A stretch of DNA of 64,000 nt, taken from positions 5,474,501-5,538,500 of the forward strand of contig NZ_LT629771.1 of assembly GCF_900105175.1 (NCBI RefSeq), in the 5' to 3' direction. The DNA is from Jiangella sp. DSM 45060. Lineage in GTDB: Bacteria; Actinomycetota; Actinomycetes; Jiangellales; Jiangellaceae. Positions 35,747-43,908 of this stretch are shown here, one piece after another. The position numbers were made by a program, and so were the translations under genes. The first letter of the stretch is position 1. Each line of letters opens with the position of its first letter. The notes under the pieces were generated by a model. It was not told the DNA's origin and made no database searches. It saw only the letters and a list, made by a program, of their open reading frames with translations.

Positions 35747-36829
35747 GTGGACGTCTGGCGAATCACTCTTGCGGCCTTGCGCCGCTGGTATGTCCTGCTG
35801 CCGCTACTCGCCGTCACCGGCGTCATGGCCATCGGGGCCGGCAACCGGGTGGCTCCAGAGTACGAGGGGCAGGCCGGTGCCATGATCACGCCCGAGCGGA
35901 TTCAGGGCGAGGTGGCCAACCCGTACGGCAGCATCACCAACGCCAACGAGGCGCTGGGCATTGTCCTCAACAGCGTCGACAGCCGCCGCACCATCATGGA
36001 GCAGGGTCTCTCCGCGTCCTACGAGATCGGCGTCGCCTCGCGAAGCACCATCCTGCAGGTCTCGGTCCGCGCGGACAGCCCGGAGGTGGCCATCGCCACC
36101 GGCCAGGCGGTGCTCGACCTCGCCGCGCAGGAACTTGCGACCCGGCAGACCGACGCGGCCCTGCCTGCGGAAGCGCAGTACACGCTGGCGGTACTCGACC
36201 CGCCCGCTGTCACGGCCATCGTCGACACAGGGTCAGTTCGAGTCCAGGCCGTCGTCGGTGTCCTCGGTGCCGGGGTGTCGCTACTGGTGGCCGTCCTCTT
36301 CGACGACATCGTCGGGCTGTGGAAGCGGGCCCGCGCGAGGGGCTCGCGGCGAAGCGCGAAGCGGGCGCGCGATGAGAAGGAGGCGGCGTCCGACACCGCT
36401 GCGGCCGTCGCGGAACCGGCGGAGCCGAGCACCGACGCCGTCGACGACCCCGTCTCCGCCACCGAAGAGCCCGAGGCACCGCGGTCACGCGACCTTCCAC
36501 GCCGCAGGTCCGAGCCGGCGCCGGCCGGACCGCGTGGGCCGAACGGGAACAAGCACAGCGACCACACCGGCCTGACGACCGCCAGCCCGAGCATCAACAG
36601 TGCGCTCATCAACACCAACGAATGGGTGTGGCCCGGCGACCAGAGCCTCGAGGAGGCGATCGCGGCCGAAGAGGAGCCACGGCGGCGGCGCAACCCGTTC
36701 TTCGACCCGGAGTTCACGAAGCGGCAGCTGGAGAAGAAGTCCAAGCGGAAGGACGCGCCGGAGCCCGCTGAGGATGTCGAGTCCACGTCCGGCACCACGA
36801 CGTCCTCGGGCGCCGCGCAGCGCCCATGA
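35747..36829 (+). CDS. Wzz-like polysaccharide chain-length/co-polymerase membrane protein
   Basis: A 360-residue protein. The first membrane helix is near residues 14-32 (WYVLLPLLAVTGVMAIGAG), the second near 165-185 (VQAVVGVLGAGVSLLVAVLFD), with an extracytoplasmic loop of about 130 residues (EYEGQAGAMITPERIQGEV, VADSPEVAIATGQAVLD-like stretch). The last 165 residues are a charged, low-complexity cytoplasmic tail. No Walker A kinase motif exists, so this is the membrane half only, unlike Wzc. It controls polymer length or links to export. GTG 35747 follows a 6-G run; the stop overlaps the wzy start. Confidence 0.83.
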   Translation: MDVWRITLAALRRWYVLLPLLAVTGVMAIGAGNRVAPEYEGQAGAMITPERIQGEVANPYGSITNANEALGIVLNSVDSRRTIMEQGLSASYEIGVASRSTILQVSVRADSPEVAIATGQAVLDLAAQELATRQTDAALPAEAQYTLAVLDPPAVTAIVDTGSVRVQAVVGVLGAGVSLLVAVLFDDIVGLWKRARARGSRRSAKRARDEKEAASDTAAAVAEPAEPSTDAVDDPVSATEEPEAPRSRDLPRRRSEPAPAGPRGPNGNKHSDHTGLTTASPSINSALINTNEWVWPGDQSLEEAIAAEEEPRRRRNPFFDPEFTKRQLEKKSKRKDAPEPAEDVESTSGTTTSSGAAQRP

Positions 36830-38330
36830 GCGTCGCACCGGGTCCGGCTCAGACCCGTGTCCGGCGAGCCAAGCGGTCGGCTTGGCGCCCGGTGCTACTG
36901 CGCGAACCCGACCGTCTCGTCGCGGCCCGCACCACCTGGGCGCCCGCGGTCCTCAAGGCGCCCAGCACGCTGACGATCCTCGTCGTCTTCGTCGCGCTGC
37001 AGTTCATGATCCCTGCCCGGTTGGTCATCGGGGGATGGGGGCCGTCGGACGCCCGACTGTCGCCATAGGGATCCTCCTGGCATTCCTCTGGGCACTCTCG
37101 GTGCTGCGCGGGCGGGGCCAACTGCCTGGCGGGTCGCAGCCGATCCGCTGGGTCATCGGGCTCTACGTTGCCGTGCAGCTGTTCGGGTACGCGGTCGGCT
37201 TCGACCGCGGCCTGCCCGGCATCGAGGCGAGCAGCGCCGATCGCTGGCTGATCCTCACCATCGCGATGGCCGGCCTCAGCCTGGCCATCACCGACGGCCT
37301 CCCCACACGTGCCGCGCTCGACCGGTTCCTGTTGGCGCTGGTCGGGTTCACCGCGGTCATGGCGTTCATCGGCATCCTGCAGTTCCTCCGCATAGCCGAT
37401 CTCACGCAATACCTGCGGTTGCCAGGGCTGCGCAACAACGCCGACCTCATCGGCATCGGCGAGCGCGGTGGTCCGGGCTTCGCCCGCGTGGCGTCGACAG
37501 CGACGCACTACATCGAGTTCGGCGTAGTCCTCTCCATGGTCTTGCCACTGGCAATCCATTACGCGCTGTTCGCGACAACCAGACGCCAGCGCCGACTGCG
37601 CTGGTTCGCGGTCGTGTTGATCGGCTCCTCCATTCCGTTCTCGCTCTCGCGATCCGCCACTCTGGCCGTCACCCTCGGGATGGTCCTGCTCGCGACGGTA
37701 TGGCCGTGGCGACACCGGTACAACGCGGCGGTCATCGGCGTAGGCGCCACCGCAGTGTTCACCGTCGTACAACCAGGTGTCCTGGGCACCATCCGGTCGC
37801 TGTTCACGAACGCCAACAACGACCCCAGCATCCAGAACCGGTTGTCCGACACCGAGTACGTCATGAACCTCTGGGGCCAGCGGCCCTGGATCGGCCGCGG
37901 CGCCGGCACCCTCATCCCGGACGAGTACATCCTGCTCGACAACCAGCTCTACGGCACGCTCCTGGTGGGTGGCGTCATCGGGCTGGCCGGTCTGGTGATC
38001 TTCTTCCTCGCGCCGTACTTCGTCGCCCGCAGCATCCGGCTGCGCGGCGCGGACCAGGAGACGCGGCACCTGGCCCAGGCGCTAGCTGTGATCATGCCGG
38101 TCTGTCTCATGGTGAGCGCGACCTTCGACTCGTTCTCCTTCGCGACGTTCGTCGGGGTGCTGTTCATCGTCGTGGGAGCGATCGGCGCCCTGTGGCGGCT
38201 CGACCATGAGTCACCGCATGACCGGACCCTGCAGATCGCGGCGCCCGGCGACAAGTACGTCGCGACGCCGTGGATGGCCCGCTGGCGCCCCGACGAAATC
38301 AGAAGGTCAGCGTCGCCTTGGCGACGGTGA
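36826..38330 (+). pseudogene. O-antigen polymerase/ligase (Wzy/WaaL-like), apparently frameshifted
   Basis: The first 80 codons (36826-37068) read a hydrophilic start and one membrane helix (STLTILVVFVALQFMIPARLVIGG) and then stop. The expected continuation, MGAVGRPTVAIGILLAFLWAL, is in another frame from 37035. One extra G in the five-G run at 37030-37034 would join the two into a normal protein of about 501 residues with ten or more helices. The gene could be phase-variable, use slippage, be inactive, or carry a sequencing error. It overlaps the Wzz-like gene by four bases and the convergent PIG-L gene by 32. Confidence 0.75.
37035..38330 (+). CDS. O-antigen polymerase/ligase, downstream open frame
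   Basis: A 431-codon frame opening with ATG immediately after the G-run. It holds most of the polytopic protein: about ten helices, a long periplasmic loop with VASTATHYIEFGVVLSM and FSLSRSATLAVTLGM, and GRGAGTLIPDEYILLDNQLYGTLLVGGVIGLAG, which fits the O-antigen ligase/polymerase (Wzy_C) pattern. It would polymerise or transfer lipid-linked repeats. Independent translation from 37035 is possible but would lack the first helix. Membership of the family is secure; intactness is not. Confidence 0.8.
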   Translation: MGAVGRPTVAIGILLAFLWALSVLRGRGQLPGGSQPIRWVIGLYVAVQLFGYAVGFDRGLPGIEASSADRWLILTIAMAGLSLAITDGLPTRAALDRFLLALVGFTAVMAFIGILQFLRIADLTQYLRLPGLRNNADLIGIGERGGPGFARVASTATHYIEFGVVLSMVLPLAIHYALFATTRRQRRLRWFAVVLIGSSIPFSLSRSATLAVTLGMVLLATVWPWRHRYNAAVIGVGATAVFTVVQPGVLGTIRSLFTNANNDPSIQNRLSDTEYVMNLWGQRPWIGRGAGTLIPDEYILLDNQLYGTLLVGGVIGLAGLVIFFLAPYFVARSIRLRGADQETRHLAQALAVIMPVCLMVSATFDSFSFATFVGVLFIVVGAIGALWRLDHESPHDRTLQIAAPGDKYVATPWMARWRPDEIRRSASPWRR

Positions 38331-38937
38331 ACGCCTCGGCGTAGCGGCTGCGGCACTCCATGCCGCGCAGCCGGAGCAGGCCGAGGAACAGCTCCTCGTC
38401 CCACCAGTCGCGGCCGGCCTGGGACGGGAAGCTGTCGTCGAGCAGGTCGACCTTGCGGCGGGCCACCTCGGCCGAGATCGGCACGTAGTGGTTGACCGGG
38501 CCGAGGTCGCCGTCCCACTTGGGGATCTCGTAGCCGAGCACCAACGCGTCGCGCCAGACGGTGGGGACCAGCTCGGCGATCAGCCGGTGGTCCTGGTGCG
38601 CGTCGTCGCGGCGCGGCGCGAAGACGACGTCCGGGCGGCGCAGGGTGCGCGCGGCGTCCTCCAGGGTGTCCTTGACGTCGTCCCAGGCGGCCGGGAGCCG
38701 GCCGTCGCGCAGGCCGGCGACCCGGACGTCGACCGCGGCGCCGGGCAGGAACCGCTCGGTCGCCTTGAGCGCCTCGTCGCGCCGCTCGCCCGCGCCGGTG
38801 AGGACGAGGGCGGTGGCCCGCACGTCACGGGCGGTCGCCAACGTCAGCAGGGTGCCGCCGCAGCCGATCTCGATGTCGTCCGGGTGCGCGCCGAGGCACA
38901 GCAGCTCCAGCTCGCCGGGCGGCAGCGTCAGCGGCAT
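38299..38937 (-). CDS. PIG-L family deacetylase
   Basis: A 212-residue zinc-dependent LmbE-like deacetylase: LLCLGAHPDDIEIGCGGTLL (HPDD zinc motif), LTGAGERRDEALKATERFLPG, and FAPRRDDAHQDHRLIAELV (HxxH-type second half). Such enzymes remove acetyl groups from N-acetyl amino sugars. It overlaps the cytidylyltransferase stop (TGATG) and is last in a four-gene sugar operon, so its substrate is probably the CDP-sugar made there or the glycan carrying it. Confidence 0.9.
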   Translation of the reverse strand: MPLTLPPGELELLCLGAHPDDIEIGCGGTLLTLATARDVRATALVLTGAGERRDEALKATERFLPGAAVDVRVAGLRDGRLPAAWDDVKDTLEDAARTLRRPDVVFAPRRDDAHQDHRLIAELVPTVWRDALVLGYEIPKWDGDLGPVNHYVPISAEVARRKVDLLDDSFPSQAGRDWWDEELFLGLLRLRGMECRSRYAEAFTVAKATLTF

Positions 38938-39719
38938 CACGGCGCGGTCCGCCAGAGCTCCCAGGGCGCCGAGCCCCGCTTGTGCAGCTCCTCCAGCATC
39001 GTGCGTTCCTTCAGGGTGTCCATCGGCGCCCAGAAGCCGTCGTACGGGACGGCCAGCATCCGCCCGTCCTTGGCGGCCCGGGCGCACCCGTGCATCACCA
39101 GGTCGTCGCCGGGCTCGAGGTAGTCGAAGATGCTCTGGCGCAGCACGAAGAAGCCGCCGTTGATGCGCACGTCCATGTCCTCGGCCGGCAGGAACCCGAC
39201 GATCTTGGAGTCGGCGTCGACGTCGACGACGTGGAACGAGTGGTGCGGCCGGACCGTCAGCATGCTGCCGACGTCGTCGGTCGCGAGGAAGCGGTCGACG
39301 ATGCGGTCCATCGGGGCGTCGGTGAGCACGTCGCCGTAATTGGCGAGGAACACCTCGTCGCCGTCGAGGTGGTGACGTACCCGGCGCAGCCGCTCGCCGA
39401 TCTCGGAGTCCATGCCGGTGTCGGCGAACGTGATGCGCCAGTCGCTGATGTCCGAGCCCAGCAGCTCGACCCGGCGGCCGCCGTCACTGAGCACGAAGTC
39501 GTTCGACGCCGTCTCGCGGTAGTCGAGGAAGTAGTCCTTCACCGACTGCGCGCCGTAGCCGAGGCACAGGATGAACTCGGTGTGGCCGAAGTGCGCGTAG
39601 TAGCGCATGACGTGCCACAGGACCGGTCGGTCGCCGACGGTCATCATCGGCTTCGGGGCGGTGTCCTGGCCGCTGCGCATGCGCATGCCGTACCCCCCGC
39701 AGAACAGCACCACCTTCAT
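38937..39719 (-). CDS. rfbF: Glucose-1-phosphate cytidylyltransferase
   Basis: A 260-residue sugar nucleotidyltransferase: MKVVLFCGGYGMRMR, DTAPKPMMTVGDRPVLWHVMRYYAHFG, EFILCLGYGAQSVKDYFLDY, FLANYGDVLTDAPMD and NGGFFVLRQSIFDYL are all diagnostic for RfbF-type CTP:glucose-1-phosphate cytidylyltransferases. It makes CDP-glucose. No CDP-glucose 4,6-dehydratase (rfbG) is in the window. The ATG at 39719 follows a 6-G run (39724-39729) with a 4-base spacer, and the gene begins 14 bases after the methyltransferase stop. Confidence 0.93.
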   Translation of the reverse strand: MKVVLFCGGYGMRMRSGQDTAPKPMMTVGDRPVLWHVMRYYAHFGHTEFILCLGYGAQSVKDYFLDYRETASNDFVLSDGGRRVELLGSDISDWRITFADTGMDSEIGERLRRVRHHLDGDEVFLANYGDVLTDAPMDRIVDRFLATDDVGSMLTVRPHHSFHVVDVDADSKIVGFLPAEDMDVRINGGFFVLRQSIFDYLEPGDDLVMHGCARAAKDGRMLAVPYDGFWAPMDTLKERTMLEELHKRGSAPWELWRTAP

Positions 39720-39732
39720 GGGTCCCCCCGGG

Positions 39733-40962
39733 TCAGAAGATCTTCAGAGCCGGCAGCGGCACCACCAGCTGGCCACCCCACTCGCGCACGTACTCCAGCT
39801 GCGCGGCGATCTCGGTGCGCAGGTTCCACGGCAGGATCAGCACGTAGTCGGGCTTCTCCTCGGCCAGCCGCTCGACCGGGTGCACCGGGATGTGCGTGCC
39901 GGGCAGGAACTTCCCGTGCTTGAACGGGTTGCGATCGACGGTGAACGCGAGCAGGTCCGACCGGATGCCGCAGTGGTTGAGCAGCGTGTTGCCCTTGCCG
40001 GGCGCGCCGTACCCGGCCACCGTCGCGCCCTTGCGGGAGCATTCGACGAGGAACTCGACGAGGTCGTTGCGGACGTCGGCGACGGCGACGCTGAAGCCGG
40101 CGTGGCCCTCCAGCGTGTGCAGCCCGGCAGCGGCCTCGTCGGCGAGCACCTTCGCGACGGCCGCGCTGGGCGCGCCCGCGTTCTCGGACGGCGTCGACCA
40201 CGTGCGCAGCGAGCCGCCGTGCGTCGGCAGCTCGTCGACGTCGACGACGGTGAGCCCGGCGGCCGCCAGTACCCGCTGCGTCGTCAGCAGCGACAGGTAC
40301 GAGTAGTGCTCGTGGTAGATGGTGTCGTACTCGCGGCCCTCGACCAGCCGGAGCAGGTGCGGGATCTCGATGCTGACGTAGCCGTCGTCGGCCACCAGCG
40401 CCCGCAGCCCCTTGGCGAAGTCGACGATGTCGGGCACGTGCGCGAACACGTTGTTGGCGACGACGAGGTCGGCCCGGCCGTTGGCCGCCGCCACCTCGGC
40501 GCCGGTGGTCTCGCCGAGGAACCGCACCTCGGTCGGGATTCCCTTGTCCAGCGCCGCCTGCGCGACGTTCGCCGCCGGCTCGATGCCCAGGCAGCGGATG
40601 CCGCGGGCGACCACGTGCTGCAGCAGGTAGCCGTCGTTGCTGGCCACCTCGACGACGAAGGAGCCGGGCCGGAGCCCGAGCCGGTCGGCCGCGCCGTCGA
40701 CGAACGCCTTGGCGTGCGCCACCCACGAGTCGCTGTAGGAGGAGAAGTACGCGTAATGCGTGAAGATCTCCTCGGCCGGGATGTAGGCCGGCAGCTGCAC
40801 CAGCAGGCACTGCTCGCAGACCCGGACGTGCAGCGGGTAGAAGGTCTCGCCGCGGTCGAGCTGATCGGCCTCGAGGATCGCCTCGCACGGCGGCGACATG
40901 CCGAGGTCGACGAACGTGTGGCTGAGCTCGGCGCCGCAGAGCCGGCAGGCCGGGGCGCTCAT
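39733..40962 (-). CDS. SAM-dependent sugar C-methyltransferase, zinc-domain type
   Basis: A 409-residue protein with the TylC3/NovU layout: an N-terminal zinc domain ([18 protein letters not shown]), the motif [16 protein letters not shown], a SAM site [30 protein letters not shown], and the C-terminal [19 protein letters not shown]. It is the third such methyltransferase in the locus but belongs to a different subgroup from the 19.7-22.0 kb pair. It probably builds a branched-chain deoxysugar from the CDP-sugar. Start ATG 40962 overlaps the epimerase stop. Confidence 0.92.
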   Translation of the reverse strand: MSAPACRLCGAELSHTFVDLGMSPPCEAILEADQLDRGETFYPLHVRVCEQCLLVQLPAYIPAEEIFTHYAYFSSYSDSWVAHAKAFVDGAADRLGLRPGSFVVEVASNDGYLLQHVVARGIRCLGIEPAANVAQAALDKGIPTEVRFLGETTGAEVAAANGRADLVVANNVFAHVPDIVDFAKGLRALVADDGYVSIEIPHLLRLVEGREYDTIYHEHYSYLSLLTTQRVLAAAGLTVVDVDELPTHGGSLRTWSTPSENAGAPSAAVAKVLADEAAAGLHTLEGHAGFSVAVADVRNDLVEFLVECSRKGATVAGYGAPGKGNTLLNHCGIRSDLLAFTVDRNPFKHGKFLPGTHIPVHPVERLAEEKPDYVLILPWNLRTEIAAQLEYVREWGGQLVVPLPALKIF

Positions 40963-41993
40963 CGCGCCACCTGCTCGACCCGCAGGCGCAGCTCGGTGTC
41001 GAGCCGGCCGGAGTCGATCAGCTCGCGGACCCGGGCCAGCCGCACGTACCGGGCGCCCTCGAAGTCGTCGGCGGTGATGCCGATGCGGGCGAAGTCGGCG
41101 GACAGCTCGCGGATGCCGTCGGGCACCGTCCACCGCGGCGCGAAGGCCGGCAGCAGCTCGTGGATCTTGGAGAAGTCGACGCGGTAGTCGCGGTGGTCCG
41201 GGCCGGCGTCCCTGGCGAACGTCACCGGCACGCCGACGATGTCGGAGACCTGCTCGGCGATGTCGCGGATCTGCATGACGTCCTCGTCGCGGCCGACGTT
41301 GAACGCCTGGTCGTGGACGACCTCGCGCGGCGCCTCGAGCGCGGCGAGGAAGGCCCGCGAGATGTCCTCGATGTGCACCAGCGGGCGCCACGGGGTGCCG
41401 TCGCTCTGCAGCCGCACCTCACCGCGGGTGTACGCGGTGCCGGTGAGGTTGTTGACGACGATGTCCGCGCGCAGCCGCGGCGACGAGCCGTACGCCGTGG
41501 CGTTGCGCAGGTAGGTCGGGCTGAAGTCGTCGCCGGCCAGCTCGGACAGCTGCGCCTCGGCGACGATCTTGCTCTCGCCGTACGGCGTGACGGGGTTGAA
41601 CGGGGCGTCCTCGGCCACCGGCGCGCTGCCGGCGGCGCCGTACAGCGAGCAGGACGACGAGAACAGGAACCGGGTGACGCCGGCCTGCTTGGCGGTGCGG
41701 GCCAGGTACACCGGCGCGGAGGCGTTGACCGCCAGCGTCGCGCCCGGGTTCAGGTGCCCGATCGGGTCGTTCGAGATGGCCGCCAGGTGGATGACCGCGT
41801 CGAAGCCGGCGAGGTCGTCGGTGGTGACGTCGCGGACGTCGCCGGACCGCGACTCGCCCGGCTCGAACGCCCCGAAGTCGCAGCCGTCGTACCAGCCGGC
41901 GTCGAGCCCCACGACGTCGTGACCGTGGCGGCGGAAGAAGGGAACCAGGACGGCGCCGATGTAGCCACGGTCGCCCGTCACGAGCACACGCAT
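40959..41993 (-). CDS. NAD-dependent epimerase/dehydratase (extended SDR)
   Basis: A 344-residue protein: [20 protein letters not shown] (NAD fold), [31 protein letters not shown], and [14 protein letters not shown], where the catalytic Y and K are present; [17 protein letters not shown] follows. It resembles the SDR partner of RfbF and C-methyltransferases in actinobacterial sugar cassettes. It may epimerise or reduce the CDP-sugar. It is the first gene of the minus-strand operon. A 6-G run (42003-41998) followed by CAAT precedes the ATG. Confidence 0.9.
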   Translation of the reverse strand: MRVLVTGDRGYIGAVLVPFFRRHGHDVVGLDAGWYDGCDFGAFEPGESRSGDVRDVTTDDLAGFDAVIHLAAISNDPIGHLNPGATLAVNASAPVYLARTAKQAGVTRFLFSSSCSLYGAAGSAPVAEDAPFNPVTPYGESKIVAEAQLSELAGDDFSPTYLRNATAYGSSPRLRADIVVNNLTGTAYTRGEVRLQSDGTPWRPLVHIEDISRAFLAALEAPREVVHDQAFNVGRDEDVMQIRDIAEQVSDIVGVPVTFARDAGPDHRDYRVDFSKIHELLPAFAPRWTVPDGIRELSADFARIGITADDFEGARYVRLARVRELIDSGRLDTELRLRVEQVAR

Positions 41994-42099
41994 ATTGCCC
42001 CCCAGGCCCACAGGCCCGTTTGCGGCGTTCCGAGCCCCCCGCCCGGAATACACCTCGAAAGGAGACTATCGGGCAGGTCGGGACACGTCGAGCCGGAGA

Positions 42100-42627
42100 T
42101 CAGCAGTCGCGTTGGAAGGCCAGCGCCTTGATCATCGCGCCGTTCTCGTAGAACACCCGGAAGACCTGCTGGGCCAGTCCGTCCTCGCGCACCGTCACCA
42201 GATCGAGGTCGCCGTCGAAGCAGCGCTCCAGCCGGATGCGGGCGCGTTCGGCCTGGCTGGCCGCCGTCACCACCACCAGGTGGTCCCAGTCCCGTTCGCG
42301 CGCCAGCTCGGCCACCATGCGCGCCTCGCCGCGGGTCGTCGACGGCTCCGGCGTCAGGCAGATCTCCTCCGGGTCGACGTCCAGCGGCTCGCACAACCGC
42401 GGGTCCGGCACGAACGTCACGACGACCGGCGCGATGTCGTCGCGGGCGAGGTCCCAGCCGCGGCCCAGCCGGTCGCCGGGGCCGCCCAGGATCACGACGG
42501 CGTCGGCCCGCGATGGCGTGTCGGCGGGCGGGAACACGAACAGCCGCAGCTCGACGACGACCACCGCGAGCAGCAGCAACGCGCCCGCCATCACCAGGCG
42601 GCGCGGCTTCCCCCCGAGCCGGCGCAC
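42100..42627 (-). CDS. YdcF-like (DUF218) membrane-anchored protein
   Basis: A 175-residue protein from a GTG start. One N-terminal membrane helix (RLVMAGALLLLAVVVVELRLFVF) is followed by a DUF218 domain: ADAVVILGGPGDRLGRGWDLA, PSTTRGEARMVAELAR, WDHLVVVTAASQAERARIRLERCF and YENGAMIKAL. DUF218 proteins such as SanA and YdcF are linked to envelope integrity and polysaccharide processing, without a clear reaction. It stands alone on the minus strand between the epimerase and the divergent nucleotidyltransferase. Confidence 0.88.
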   Translation of the reverse strand: MRRLGGKPRRLVMAGALLLLAVVVVELRLFVFPPADTPSRADAVVILGGPGDRLGRGWDLARDDIAPVVVTFVPDPRLCEPLDVDPEEICLTPEPSTTRGEARMVAELARERDWDHLVVVTAASQAERARIRLERCFDGDLDLVTVREDGLAQQVFRVFYENGAMIKALAFQRDC

Positions 42628-42738
42628 GAGAGGGATCGTACGGCGTCGGCTGTCCCGAATGTCGAGTGCGGTCTACCATGAGTCAATCCACCGGGCGCGA
42701 GGGGGTTCGACCCGGTGGGCTGATCCGTGGGGGGCCAC

Positions 42739-43908
42739 ATGGCGGGGTCGGTTGACGCCTCGACCGTTCCGACGAACACCGCGTCCGCGCGCCACCGGGC
42801 GGCCGTCTCGGCCGCGGTGGCCGAGGTCTGCCGTGCGAAAGCGCCGGTGCTGGCCGGCAACGGCGCCGTGCGCGACGCGTTCGTCACGGCCGTGCGCCAT
42901 CACCGCGTGGCGCCGCTCGCCCACGTGCTGCTGCGCGAGTCCGACCCCGCCGTCGCCGCCGAGCTGAAGGCCGACCGCGACGCCGCGATGATCCGCCACC
43001 TCACCGCGTCCGTCGTGCTCGACGATCTCGGCCGCACGCTCGGCGAGCTGCCGTGGGTGACGATCAAGGGGCCGGTGCTGTCCGAGCACGCCCATCCCGC
43101 GCCCGGGCTGCGCTCCTACACCGACGTCGACGTGCTGGTGCCGCCGCAGCGGCTGCGCTCGGCGGTCGAGTCGCTGACGGCGGCGGACTGGCAGGTCATC
43201 GACTTCCAGGACATGCTCTACAACGTCCAGACCCCGGGCGAGATCCACCTGGTGAGCCCGCGCGGCGTGCTGGTCGACCTGCACTGGTCGCTGATCAACA
43301 TGCAGCAGACCCGCCGCCAGTTCACCGTCGACACCGGCGAGCTGCTGGAGCGCCGGGTGCGGCGGCCGGTCGGCGGCGCCGCGACGTGGACGCTCGACCT
43401 CGCCGACTCGCTGGTCCACGTGTGCCTGCACGCCGCGCTCACCGGCGCGCACAAGATGCTCTGGCTACTCGACGCCGACCAACTCGCGCGTCAGGTGGAC
43501 GACTGGGACGAGGTCGCCCGGCGGGCCGCCGGCTGGGGCGCGGCGCCGGCGGTGGCGATCGTGCTGGCCAGGTCCCGGGCGTTGCTGGGCACGCCGCTGC
43601 CACCCGACCTCGACCGCCGGCTCGGCGTCTCGGCCGGCCTGCGGCTGGTCACCGGAGCCGTCGACCGGTTCCGGCCGGTGTCGGGACTGACGCAGGAGGC
43701 GTCGCTGCCGCGACTGGTGGCCCGGTCGGCGCGCTCCAGCGGCGGGCGGACGCTGTCGGCGATCGGTCGGCGCGGGCTGCGCGGGGTCGGCGAGCGGTTG
43801 CGGCCGGGTGGGCGGGCCGGCGACGGGGCGCGGCGCGAGCCGGCCGACGCGGCGGCGCTGGCCGCCTACCTGGACGCCGTCGAGGCGCACGCGCGGACGG
43901 CGACCTGA
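42739..43908 (+). CDS. Nucleotidyltransferase-fold protein (NTP_transf_5 type)
   Basis: A 389-residue protein: VTIKGPVLSEHAHPAPGLRSYTDVDVLVPPQRL holds the nucleotidyltransferase DxD, then GEIHLVSPRGVLVDLHWSL and the helical HVCLHAALTGAHKMLWLLDADQLARQV. This family is found beside lasso-peptide and related RiPP genes with HPr-kinase-like proteins and may modify a phosphorylated peptide. The ATG at 42739 follows six Gs and CCAC. TACCAT at 42674-42679 may be a -10 box. The stop overlaps the start of the ABC exporter by one base. Confidence 0.85.
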   Translation: MAGSVDASTVPTNTASARHRAAVSAAVAEVCRAKAPVLAGNGAVRDAFVTAVRHHRVAPLAHVLLRESDPAVAAELKADRDAAMIRHLTASVVLDDLGRTLGELPWVTIKGPVLSEHAHPAPGLRSYTDVDVLVPPQRLRSAVESLTAADWQVIDFQDMLYNVQTPGEIHLVSPRGVLVDLHWSLINMQQTRRQFTVDTGELLERRVRRPVGGAATWTLDLADSLVHVCLHAALTGAHKMLWLLDADQLARQVDDWDEVARRAAGWGAAPAVAIVLARSRALLGTPLPPDLDRRLGVSAGLRLVTGAVDRFRPVSGLTQEASLPRLVARSARSSGGRTLSAIGRRGLRGVGERLRPGGRAGDGARREPADAAALAAYLDAVEAHARTAT

